Shown: positions 1 to 6,388, counted from the stretch's first letter. The stretch: DNA of 6,640 nt from Candidatus Ventricola intestinavium (GCA_018715105.1 DVMG01000102.1:1-6640), one strand, 5' to 3'. Numbers and translations are program-made. Notes: generated by a model from the sequence alone, not told the origin.

Positions 1-1733
1 GCGAGAGACAGCATTACAGGAGCCAGACAGAATAAGGGAAGGGTATAGCGGGGCAGCGTGCAGGGCCCAAACAGATAGGACAGCCATAACCCCAGCACGC
101 CGAGCAGAGCGGGAAGCATGCGGATACGGCGGCGGGAGAAGAGCTTTGCGCAGACAAGAAGGAGCACCCAAAACGGCGTGGCTGTGCAAAAGAGCGGGGA
201 AAGAAGGGGATACCGCTGATATCGGTTGCGGCGGCAGATCCGCTCGTAAAAGTCCCGAACGGCAGGCAGGAAGCTCTTCGTCTCGATGCCGTACTCCGAG
301 CCGTCATATTCCTGCAGCTGAAGGTATCCCTTGTCGTTATAGGAAACATCGGGATAGATGGTGGAATGGCTCAGGTCGTCGGGATACCACGAGCCGACGT
401 TAAGCATCAGGAACGCTTCCAGGTATTCGTGCGCATAGGTCTTGGCATGTCGGGCCCACAACGCCAGAAATTCGCCGCCATTTCCCTGTAAAAGCGACTG
501 GTCAAGGTTACCCTTAGCGCTGTCGGCGAGGTGCTCATGAATGACAAGGCCGTAGTCATTTAAGTACCAGGAGCGGATTTCGGCCTGATCTTCTTCAGAC
601 ATGGTGCCACTGTTGTAGGCGCGGACAAGCTGCTGAGCGGGCAGGCTGTAAAGCTGGAAAGAAGGCAGGGATTCCGGATGAAGAGCAAGCGTCAGCATCC
701 CCATAACCGCCGCGCACCCCAGGCCGCAGAAGAGATAGAGCCGCATCACGCGCCTCCTGAATCCGCGCAGCGTGATGAGCAGCGCCGGGAACATGAGTAG
801 CAGCGCAAACACGCCGTTATTGCGCAGCAGGCTGCTACCGACGCCCAGCACGACGTAGAAGGCACAGGTTCGCCGGTTGGCAAAGAAAGAGGCGGGCGTC
901 TCGATCATCTCCCACGTCTTGAGCGAGAAGACGAGCACGGCTGCGGCGAAGAGCGTATCCTTGGTCATCGACACGGACATCACCGAGAAGACGGGATGCA
1001 GCGCATAGAAAGCCATCATGACCGCAACCGCCCAGGCGGGCACGCCGCGGCGCCGGGCGAATACGCAGCTGTATGCGAGGGCGAGGGAAAAGCACACCAT
1101 CTGCAGAAGGGACATGAGCAGAACGCCCCATGTGCGGCTTGCCATCCATTCTCCCAGCGTGATGATTCCATTCATCAGCGCGCTGTGTAAAAGGGGATGG
1201 ATGTTTGAATAACGGCCTTCAAGGTGCTGGGTGTATTCGGTGGCAAAATCGTAGTTCAGCATGCCGGGATAGAAGGCCAGCAGCACAGGCAGCCAGCAGA
1301 GAAACAGGAGGAGTGCATGCGCCCAGACAGGGGGGCAGGACCTTTCCCCATGCCGGATGGGAAGATCCGCCATAAGCATGCGGGCGCAGAGCCCACCCAG
1401 ACAGGGGGAAGCCAGGAAGGGAACGGCAACACGGCGAATCAGGCTGCCCATGCCGTGCAGCAGGCCGTCATAGATCAGCAGCTCAGAGCCAAGCCCCAGT
1501 GCAGCGGAGAACAACCAGCCAAACACGAAACCGCTGATCAGCATGCGCCGGTTTGCACGGGAAAAGGCCTGATACACGGGAAAGGCGCTTGCCGCGATGA
1601 GGAGGGCGCCCAGCGTTCCGGAACGGAATACAGGGCTGTCCGGGTTTTCCGGGATCAGATAGGGGGCGGCGATCGAAAGCATCAAAGCGGAAAGCACGGA
1701 CAACAGCAGGGCGTGTTTGCGAATCAGGGACAT
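1..1733 (-). CDS. DUF6020-like polytopic membrane protein, C-terminus cut by window edge
   Basis: This is an open frame of 577 codons read leftward from ATG at 1731-1733, with no stop before the window edge. The start is supported by AAGGAG at 1744-1739, five bases upstream. The product is strongly hydrophobic, with likely membrane segments near residues 8-25, 39-57, 64-82, 103-117 and 139-155 and more after residue 190. Motifs I associate with DUF6020 membrane proteins are visible: YPG at 155-157 with D162, HP at 179-180, TKD at 257-259, RNNG at 304-307, PAQQ ending at Q368, and a C-terminal PRY around R562-Y563. Residues from about 360 to 500 are mostly hydrophilic, with many Asp, Glu, Tyr and Trp, and probably form an extracytoplasmic domain. 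The general layout recalls GT-C glycosyltransferases, but that is an inference and no substrate can be assigned. Family members are usually about 550-650 residues by my recollection, so little is likely to be missing. The gene follows two terminator-like hairpins and probably has its own promoter. Confidence -1.
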   Translation of the reverse strand, partial: MSLIRKHALLLSVLSALMLSIAAPYLIPENPDSPVFRSGTLGALLIAASAFPVYQAFSRANRRMLISGFVFGWLFSAALGLGSELLIYDGLLHGMGSLIRRVAVPFLASPCLGGLCARMLMADLPIRHGERSCPPVWAHALLLFLCWLPVLLAFYPGMLNYDFATEYTQHLEGRYSNIHPLLHSALMNGIITLGEWMASRTWGVLLMSLLQMVCFSLALAYSCVFARRRGVPAWAVAVMMAFYALHPVFSVMSVSMTKDTLFAAAVLVFSLKTWEMIETPASFFANRRTCAFYVVLGVGSSLLRNNGVFALLLMFPALLITLRGFRRRVMRLYLFCGLGCAAVMGMLTLALHPESLPSFQLYSLPAQQLVRAYNSGTMSEEDQAEIRSWYLNDYGLVIHEHLADSAKGNLDQSLLQGNGGEFLALWARHAKTYAHEYLEAFLMLNVGSWYPDDLSHSTIYPDVSYNDKGYLQLQEYDGSEYGIETKSFLPAVRDFYERICRRNRYQRYPLLSPLFCTATPFWVLLLVCAKLFSRRRIRMLPALLGVLGLWLSYLFGPCTLPRYTLPLFCLAPVMLSL

Positions 1734-1757
1734 ATGGACTCCTTCCCAAATCGGGGA

Positions 1758-1787
1758 TTTATTTGCCTCTGGAGCGTTTCCAATCAA
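1758..1787 (-). promoter_or_regulatory. weak candidate promoter for the DUF6020-like gene
   Basis: On the minus strand a TTGATT hexamer (1787-1782) is followed after 18 bases by AATAAA (1763-1758). Each matches four of six positions of the sigma-A consensus. It would start transcription about 18 bases before the ATG at 1733. It lies directly after the hairpins that probably end the glgA transcript, where a promoter would be expected. The match is weak, and read-through from glgA is an alternative. Confidence -1.
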
Positions 1788-1790
1788 AGG

Positions 1791-1814
1791 AAAACTGCGG
1801 GCCCATGGGGCCGC
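1791..1814 (-). terminator. second terminator-like hairpin after glgA
   Basis: Read on the minus strand, 1814-1797 folds into a seven-base-pair GC-rich stem with one bulged C and a CAT triloop (GCGGCCC against GGGCCCGC). Two bases later comes TTTT (1794-1791), then CCTTT. The short T tract makes this a moderate intrinsic terminator. Together with the hairpin at 1845-1874 it separates glgA from the downstream membrane-protein gene. Confidence -1.
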
Positions 1815-1833
1815 CGGATAGAAACGCAAGCTG

Positions 1834-1874
1834 AAAACATGCGGCCCCGCCGGCAGAAAAAGAAGCCGGCGGGG
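1834..1874 (-). terminator. first terminator-like hairpin after glgA
   Basis: A perfect ten-base-pair inverted repeat, CCCCGCCGGC (1874-1865 on the minus strand) and GCCGGCGGGG (1854-1845), encloses a ten-base pyrimidine loop. It begins 28 bases after the glgA stop codon. The nearest T tract (TTTT, 1837-1834) is seven bases beyond the stem, so it is not a textbook intrinsic terminator. It could act as a pause site or a 3'-end stabiliser. Its position favours a role in ending the glg transcript. Confidence -1.
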
Positions 1875-1902
1875 ACGTGCAAACATGGAAAACCATCAAG
1901 GA

Positions 1903-3852
1903 TTATTCTGCCGGAGACTCCGCTTTTTTGCGTCCGCGCTTTGCCGGGGTCTTGGCGGGCGCCTGAGGGGCTTCGGAATCGGGGGCTTCAGCCTGAGCGG
2001 AAGCGTCGGCCTTCTTGCGTCCACGCTTTGCCGGGGTCTTGGCGGGTGCCTGAGGGGCTTCGGAATCGGCGGGGGCTTCAGCCTGAGCGGAAGCGCCGGC
2101 CTTCTTGCGTCCACGCTTTGCCGGGGCCTTGGCGGGCGCCTGAGGGGCTTCGGAATCCGGCTCCGTGGCCTGCGCGGGAGCTTCGGCTTTTTTACGGCCG
2201 CGCTTGACAGGGGCTTTTTCTTCTTTGACAGCCTTTGCGCCTTCAGCAGCCCCGGTTTCTTCCGCTTGGATTTTCTCTTTTTTGCGTGCGGCGCGCTTTG
2301 CCGGGGCTTTTTTAGGGTTTTCGGACGCCTCCTCCGGCGCTGCGGCGGGGGCATCCGCCGGCTCTTCCACGACCGGCGTTTCGGGCGCGGAATCAGACAG
2401 GGAGAAATCCGTGGCCGGCTTGACCAGGGACTCGTAAAGCGCGAGATACTTGCCGGCGGAGGAATACCAGCTATAATCCCCCGTCATGCCGCGGACGATC
2501 AGCTTATACCAGACCTCGCGGTTGTTGCGGTAATAATGCACGGCGCGGCGCATGGTATAGAGCATGTCGTGCGCGTTGTAGTTGAAGAATGTGAAGCCGT
2601 TGCCCTCGTCGGTGAACTTGTTGTAGGAGAGCACGGTGTCGCGCAGGCCGCCGGTTTCGCGGGCGACCGGGATGGAGCCGTAACGCATGGCGATCATCTG
2701 GGACAGGCCGCACGGCTCAAACTGGCTGGGCATGAGGAACAGATCGCTGCCGGCATAGATCCGGTGAGCGAGCTGATGGTTCATGGCAAAGCGGGCGGCC
2801 AGGCGGCCCGGATATTCGCTCTCTGCCCAGGAGAAGAGGTTGGTGTACTTGGCCTCGCCCATGCCCAGCACGACGAGCTGGATGCCCAGGCCCATCAATT
2901 CACGGATGACGCATTCGATCAGGTCAAATCCCTTCTGGTTGGACAGGCGGGAGATGATGCCCACCAGCGGCACGCCAGCATCCACGTTGAGGCCCATTTC
3001 CTTTTGCAGCTCGCGCTTGCAGATCTCCTTGCCGCCCAGATGATAGGGATCGTAATTGGCATAGATCTGCGGATCTTTGGCGGGATCGTAGTCTTCCACG
3101 TCAATGCCGTTGAGAATGCCGGTCAGCTGATCCCGGCGGGCGCGCAGCAGACCGTCCAGACGCTCGCCATAGAATGCGGTCTGGATTTCATCCGCATAGC
3201 TGGGGGAAACGGTGGTCAGCTGATCCGCATAGACCAGGCCGGCTTTCATATAGTTGGCGCAGCCGTAGCACTCCAGCTTGTCCGCCGTGAAAAGGCTGTC
3301 GCCCAGACCCAGCGTATCCTGAACCGCCTTGATGGGGAACACGCCCTGATACTGCAGGTTGTGAATGGTGAAGACGGTCTTCATGTCCTGATAGAAGGGG
3401 AAATGCGCGTATTGAATCTTGAGCAGGGCGGGGATCATGCCGGTCTGCCAGTCGTGGCAGTGGAGAACGTCGGGCCTGAAATCAAGATGCACCAGCGCGT
3501 CGATCACTGCCCGGCAGAAGAAGCCGAAGCGCTCATACTCATCCCCGCCCAGGCCATAGATGTAGGAGCGGCCGAAGTAGAACTGGTTATCCACAAAGTA
3601 GAAGGTGACGCCCTGATACTCAAGCGACTTGATGCCGCAGTACTGCTTGCGCCAGCACAGCTCCACCTCAAACTCGCATTCCAGCTTCATCTGGCGGACA
3701 TACTGCTCGGGAATGGCGGCATACAGCGGCAGAATGACGCGCACATCCGTGCCCTGTGCCTTAAGGACGGGCGAGAGCGCGCCCACAACATCCGCCAGGC
3801 CGCCGGTTTTGACAAACGGCACACATTCGGAAGCGGCAAATAAGACTTTCAT
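1903..3852 (-). CDS. glgA: glycogen synthase (ADP-glucose type, GT5) with a repetitive basic C-terminal tail
   Basis: The enzyme transfers glucose from ADP-glucose to the non-reducing end of an alpha-1,4-glucan in the cytoplasm. The N-terminal GT5 domain shows KTGGLADV with Lys15, matching Lys15 of E. coli GlgA, then HDW at 133-135 and IHN at 163-165. The C-terminal GT-B domain shows SRLSNQKG with Arg302 and Lys307, and FEPCGL with the catalytic-type Glu379. The recognisable enzyme ends near residue 480, close to the 477 residues of E. coli GlgA, but the frame runs to residue 649. The extra 165 residues or so are Ala/Pro/Lys/Glu-rich with four KRGRKK blocks. Two starts are adjacent: GTG at 3855 and ATG at 3852. 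GGAGGA (3868-3863) is seven bases from the GTG and ten from the ATG. I chose the ATG because it gives MKVL and the usual Lys15 numbering. The gene is third in the operon, 80 bases after glgD. The assignment is very secure; the role of the tail is unknown. Confidence -1.
   Translation of the reverse strand: MKVLFAASECVPFVKTGGLADVVGALSPVLKAQGTDVRVILPLYAAIPEQYVRQMKLECEFEVELCWRKQYCGIKSLEYQGVTFYFVDNQFYFGRSYIYGLGGDEYERFGFFCRAVIDALVHLDFRPDVLHCHDWQTGMIPALLKIQYAHFPFYQDMKTVFTIHNLQYQGVFPIKAVQDTLGLGDSLFTADKLECYGCANYMKAGLVYADQLTTVSPSYADEIQTAFYGERLDGLLRARRDQLTGILNGIDVEDYDPAKDPQIYANYDPYHLGGKEICKRELQKEMGLNVDAGVPLVGIISRLSNQKGFDLIECVIRELMGLGIQLVVLGMGEAKYTNLFSWAESEYPGRLAARFAMNHQLAHRIYAGSDLFLMPSQFEPCGLSQMIAMRYGSIPVARETGGLRDTVLSYNKFTDEGNGFTFFNYNAHDMLYTMRRAVHYYRNNREVWYKLIVRGMTGDYSWYSSAGKYLALYESLVKPATDFSLSDSAPETPVVEEPADAPAAAPEEASENPKKAPAKRAARKKEKIQAEETGAAEGAKAVKEEKAPVKRGRKKAEAPAQATEPDSEAPQAPAKAPAKRGRKKAGASAQAEAPADSEAPQAPAKTPAKRGRKKADASAQAEAPDSEAPQAPAKTPAKRGRKKAESPAE
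1906..2211 (-). repeat. in-frame 87-90-bp tandem repeat encoding the KRGRKK tail of GlgA
   Basis: Three full units and one partial unit are visible: 2211-2125 (87 bp), 2124-2035 (90 bp), 2034-1948 (87 bp) and 1947-1906 (42 bp, ending at the stop codon). The second and third units differ by two substitutions and one three-base indel, which indicates recent duplication. The first unit has diverged mainly in the part encoding the linker. Each unit starts with Pro-Val/Ala-KRGRKK-Ala and continues with an Ala/Gln/Glu linker ending near SEAPQAPAK. The KRGRKK blocks start at residues 550, 579, 609 and 638. A degenerate basic block, KRAARKK, precedes the array at residues 519-525. All period lengths are multiples of three, so the frame is preserved. 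Confidence -1.
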
Positions 3853-3874
3853 CACGTTGAAATCCTCCCTTTTT

Positions 3875-3920
3875 AAAAGAGGCAGAGCCGCGCAGCAGGC
3901 CCAAATCCTTTGTGCGCGGC
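3875..3920 (-). other. intercistronic hairpin between glgD and glgA
   Basis: In the 80-base gap, GCCGCGCA (3920-3913 on the minus strand) and TGCGCGGC (3894-3887) form a perfect eight-base-pair stem with an 18-base loop. Eight bases later comes TTTT (3878-3875), just before the glgA ribosome binding site. The distance and the short T tract argue against a full terminator. An attenuator, an RNA-processing site or a stabilising stem that sets glgA dosage relative to glgCD are the realistic options. Confidence -1.
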
Positions 3921-3932
3921 CCCGTCCCGATG

Positions 3933-5060
3933 TTAAATCACGACATTCTTGGCGATGACGATGGGATATGCGGCGGGCGCAATCAGGCGGCCGTTGCGGC
4001 GAATCACACTCTGCTTATCCAGAATGCAGTGGTCAATCTCCGCGCCTTCCTGAATATGGGCATCCTGCATGACGATGGAGTTTTTGACGACCGCACCCTT
4101 GGCCACTTTGACACCGCGGAAGAGCACCGAATTGATCACCGTGCCTTCAATGACACACCCATTGGCCACAAGCGAATTGGAGCACTGGCTTTCCTCGACA
4201 TAGCGCGCGGGCAGATCGTCGCGCACCTTGGTATAAACCGGGCGCTCGGTGGGGAAGAGCTGACGCCGCACGTCGCTTGAAAGCAGCGACATGTTGAAGT
4301 TGAAATACGACTGAATCGAGTCGATCTGGCAGGCCAGCCCCTTGTACTCATAGCCGCAGACCTTGAGGTTGCCCTCATTGATGCTGCGCTGGAGGATATC
4401 GCGGTCAAAATTATGCATGCCGTTGGCGGCGTTCTGCTCCACGATCTGGCGCAGCAGCTCGCGCTTGGTGATATAGATCTTCAAGGAAGCAAACTCGCGC
4501 GTGGGCACCGCGGAACCGATCTCCATGCCGGTGACGGTGCCATCCTCCGCCACGGAAAGGTAGGTGTCGTTTTCTCCCTCCGTGCCGGAATTGACCTTGC
4601 CCAAGCGGCTGTAGAGGATGGTCAGATCGGCCCCGCGCTCCACATGCTCGCGCAGCGCATCGGAAAAGTCGATGTTATAGACGGTGTGGCTGTTGGTCAG
4701 CACGATATACTCCTGACGGGAAAGGCGCAGGAAATTGCTGTTGGACTTCAGGGCGTCCAGCAGGCCGGAATACACGCCCATATTTTCCCGAGTGAGGAAA
4801 GGCGGCAGAATGACAAGGCCCTGCTTGCCGTGCAGATCCCACTCACGGCCGGAGCCGATGTGATCCATCAGGGAAGAATAATTTTTCTGGGTGATGACGC
4901 CGACGTTTTTAATGCCGGTATGCACCATGGAGGAGAGCTGGAAGTCGATCACGCGGTAGCGGCCGGCGATCGGCAGCGCAGCCACCGCGCGCTGGCTCGT
5001 CAGTTCGCCCAGGTGAATGTCGTTTTCGCCGGTATAGATAAGACCCATGACGTCTTTCAT
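3933..5060 (-). CDS. glgD: GlgD, non-catalytic-type subunit of ADP-glucose pyrophosphorylase
   Basis: This 375-residue paralogue of GlgC is recognised by the shared GRYRVIDFQLS segment (33-43), the IGSG..WDL region (69-76) and a C-terminal left-handed beta-helix of hexapeptide repeats at about 298-352. Hallmarks of catalysis are missing. The nucleotide loop GGxGxRL of GlgC is replaced by a sequence around TGENDIHLGELT (10-21). The GDH triad containing the catalytic Asp is NSH at 123-125. The glucose-1-phosphate EKP motif has no counterpart. In Geobacillus stearothermophilus and Streptococcus mutans, GlgD is inactive or nearly so alone and changes the activity or regulation of GlgC; the same role is inferred here. 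The ATG at 5060-5058 has AAGGAGG (5074-5068) seven bases upstream. That site overlaps the glgC stop codon, so the two subunits are probably translationally coupled. Confidence -1.
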   Translation of the reverse strand: MKDVMGLIYTGENDIHLGELTSQRAVAALPIAGRYRVIDFQLSSMVHTGIKNVGVITQKNYSSLMDHIGSGREWDLHGKQGLVILPPFLTRENMGVYSGLLDALKSNSNFLRLSRQEYIVLTNSHTVYNIDFSDALREHVERGADLTILYSRLGKVNSGTEGENDTYLSVAEDGTVTGMEIGSAVPTREFASLKIYITKRELLRQIVEQNAANGMHNFDRDILQRSINEGNLKVCGYEYKGLACQIDSIQSYFNFNMSLLSSDVRRQLFPTERPVYTKVRDDLPARYVEESQCSNSLVANGCVIEGTVINSVLFRGVKVAKGAVVKNSIVMQDAHIQEGAEIDHCILDKQSVIRRNGRLIAPAAYPIVIAKNVVI

Positions 5061-5067
5061 GTGGGTA

Positions 5068-5074
5068 CCTCCTT
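5068..5074 (-). promoter_or_regulatory. glgD ribosome binding site overlapping the glgC stop codon
   Basis: The minus-strand sequence TAAGGAGG contains both the glgC stop codon TAA (5075-5073) and a consensus AAGGAGG Shine-Dalgarno. A seven-base spacer leads to the glgD ATG. Ribosomes terminating on glgC would sit directly on the glgD initiation region, an arrangement that favours coupled synthesis of two interacting subunits. Confidence -1.
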
Positions 5075-6251
5075 ACTGCGCATCGGCGTCAACCTGGACG
5101 CCGGCAGCAACTTTTTCGCCCGCGGCGATTACGGCCCTGGGGCCGACCACCGCGATTTTGCCGGTCTCTTCGCCGACAATCGCCCCCGCACAGATGCGCG
5201 CGTTTTCCGCTACGATGGTGCGGCGCACAACCGCCCCGCGCTCAATGACCGCCCCGGGCATGACGACCGCGTCGGTGATCTCCGCGCCGGTTTCCACCGT
5301 CACGCCGGCAAAGAGAACGGAGTGCTTGATCACGCCCTTGACCTCGCAGCCTTCCGTGATCAGGGAGTCGACCACTTTGGCGCCGTCGGCAATATAGTGC
5401 GGCGGCATACCCGGATTGCGGGCATAGATGCGCCAGCGCTTGTCATACAGGTCAATCGGCATGGGCATCTCCAGGAGATCCATGTTCGCCTCCCAGAGGG
5501 ATTCGATGGTGCCCACATCCTTCCAGTAACCGTCAAACGTATAGGTGAAAAGCCGCTGGCCATCGCGGAGCATGGTGGGGATGATGTTTTTGCCGAAATC
5601 GTTTTCGGAATGGGGATCGGCCTCGTCCAGCTCCAGATACTTGCGCATCTTGCTCCAGTTGAAGATGTATACCCCCATGGAAGCCTTGTTGCTCTTGGGA
5701 TTCGCCGGCTTTTCCTCAAACTCGGTGATCTGGTTGTGCTCATCGGTATTGAGAATGCCGAAGCGGGACGCTTCATCCCACGGCACTTCACGCACGGCAA
5801 TGGTCAGATCTGCGTTGTTTTCGATGTGGGAGCGCAGCATGGCGTTGTAATCCATCTTATAGATGTGATCGCCGGAGAGCACGAGCACATAGTCCGGATC
5901 CCACTGTGCGATGAAGGGAATATTCTGATAAATGGCATTGGCCGTTCCCTTATACCATTCACCGGTTTTGCCGGTCTGGTAAGGGGGAAGCACGAAGACG
6001 CCGCCATTGGAAAGGTCAAGATCCCACGGCGAGCCGGAGCCGATGTAGGCATTGAGTTCGAGGGGACGGTACTGGGTCAGAACACCCACCACGTCGATAC
6101 CCGAATTGGTGCAGTTGGAGAGCGGAAAATCAATGATACGGTATTTTCCGCCGTAGGGGACAGCCGGCTTGGCCACATTCTTGGTCAGGATGCCCAAGCG
6201 GCTGCCCTGACCGCCTGCCAGCAGCATGGCTACGCATTGCTTTTTCCTCAT
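5073..6251 (-). CDS. glgC: glucose-1-phosphate adenylyltransferase (ADP-glucose pyrophosphorylase), catalytic subunit
   Basis: The enzyme makes ADP-glucose and pyrophosphate from ATP and glucose-1-phosphate, the committed and usually regulated step of bacterial glycogen synthesis. The 392-residue product has an intact nucleotidyltransferase domain: the GGQGSRLG loop at 13-20, AKPAVPYGGKYRIIDFPLSN at 27-46, SGDH at 126-129 with the catalytic Asp128, FEEKP ending at Lys181-Pro182 for glucose-1-phosphate, and YWKDVGT at 242-248. From about residue 288 to the end it carries the left-handed beta-helix domain with hexapeptide repeats. I chose ATG at 6251-6249, giving MRKKQCVAMLLAGG, because conserved sequence begins at once and AGGAG (6266-6262) is ten bases upstream. 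The frame remains open to 6359, but that extension is not family-like and would start close to the predicted transcription start. glgC heads the operon and is followed after 12 bases by glgD. The assignment is very secure. Confidence -1.
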   Translation of the reverse strand: MRKKQCVAMLLAGGQGSRLGILTKNVAKPAVPYGGKYRIIDFPLSNCTNSGIDVVGVLTQYRPLELNAYIGSGSPWDLDLSNGGVFVLPPYQTGKTGEWYKGTANAIYQNIPFIAQWDPDYVLVLSGDHIYKMDYNAMLRSHIENNADLTIAVREVPWDEASRFGILNTDEHNQITEFEEKPANPKSNKASMGVYIFNWSKMRKYLELDEADPHSENDFGKNIIPTMLRDGQRLFTYTFDGYWKDVGTIESLWEANMDLLEMPMPIDLYDKRWRIYARNPGMPPHYIADGAKVVDSLITEGCEVKGVIKHSVLFAGVTVETGAEITDAVVMPGAVIERGAVVRRTIVAENARICAGAIVGEETGKIAVVGPRAVIAAGEKVAAGVQVDADAQ

Positions 6252-6301
6252 TGTAAACACACTCCTGTGATATTGGGTTAGTCGTGCCTTGACGGCTCGG
6301 C

Positions 6302-6348
6302 GACGGATGTTCGGCCATGCCGGGGCATGCCAATCCCATCCATCCGTC
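6302..6348 (-). promoter_or_regulatory. long hairpin at the 5' end of the glgC leader
   Basis: On the minus strand an eight-base-pair outer stem, GACGGATG (6348-6341) with CATCCGTC (6309-6302), encloses an inner hairpin at 6333-6310. The inner stem pairs TTGGCATGC with GCATGGCCGA, using one G-U pair and one bulged G, around a CCCG loop. The predicted transcription start is about 6352-6354, so the structure begins within roughly the first five or so transcribed bases. About 50 bases of mostly unstructured leader follow before the glgC ribosome binding site. A 5'-stabilising stem or part of a regulatory leader is possible. I do not recognise a known riboswitch. Confidence -1.
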
Positions 6349-6359
6349 CGCGTAGGCAC

Positions 6360-6388
6360 ATTATATCATAAACTGTGCAAAAGGAAAA
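6360..6388 (-). promoter_or_regulatory. extended -10 promoter of the glgCDA operon
   Basis: A perfect TATAAT lies at 6365-6360 on the minus strand, preceded by TATGA, giving TATGATATAAT and hence the Gram-positive extended -10 element. The -35 region at 17-base spacing is only TTTTCC (6388-6383), a poor match, as is common when an extended -10 is present. Initiation is expected near 6352-6354, leaving a leader of about 100 bases before glgC. It is the only convincing promoter I find upstream of the operon. Confidence -1.

Noticed and set aside
1483..1749. An 88-codon minus-strand frame starting near the DUF6020-like gene
   Set aside because: It lies out of frame within the start of the DUF6020-like gene, whose frame has the better ribosome binding site, hydrophobic segments and family motifs.
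1906..2211. Reading the regular repeats as a CRISPR array or mobile-element repeat
   Set aside because: The units are contiguous, without unique spacers, maintain a coding frame and encode a periodic protein tail.
1896..2354. A 152-codon, extremely Arg/Pro/Lys-rich minus-strand frame overlapping the GlgA tail
   Set aside because: It stays open because the repeat period is a multiple of three, so all frames repeat too. There is no good Shine-Dalgarno before its ATG, and the glgA frame clearly accounts for the region.
1885..3843. A 652-codon plus-strand open frame opposite glgA
   Set aside because: It is the antisense of an unmistakable GT5 enzyme plus its repeat tail. GC-rich codon bias keeps the opposite strand free of stops. 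The translation matches no family I know and no suitable ribosome binding site stands out.
4413..6281. A 622-codon plus-strand open frame opposite glgC and glgD
   Set aside because: It spans two genes and their junction on the other strand, which a real gene would not be expected to do. Its translation is a mirror of GlgC/GlgD codon bias with no recognisable domain.
6252..6359. A 36-residue N-terminal extension of GlgC from ATG at 6359
   Set aside because: That ATG would lie at or upstream of the predicted transcription start, and the added residues are encoded by the leader hairpin. Conserved GlgC sequence starts right after ATG 6251, which has its own AGGAG.
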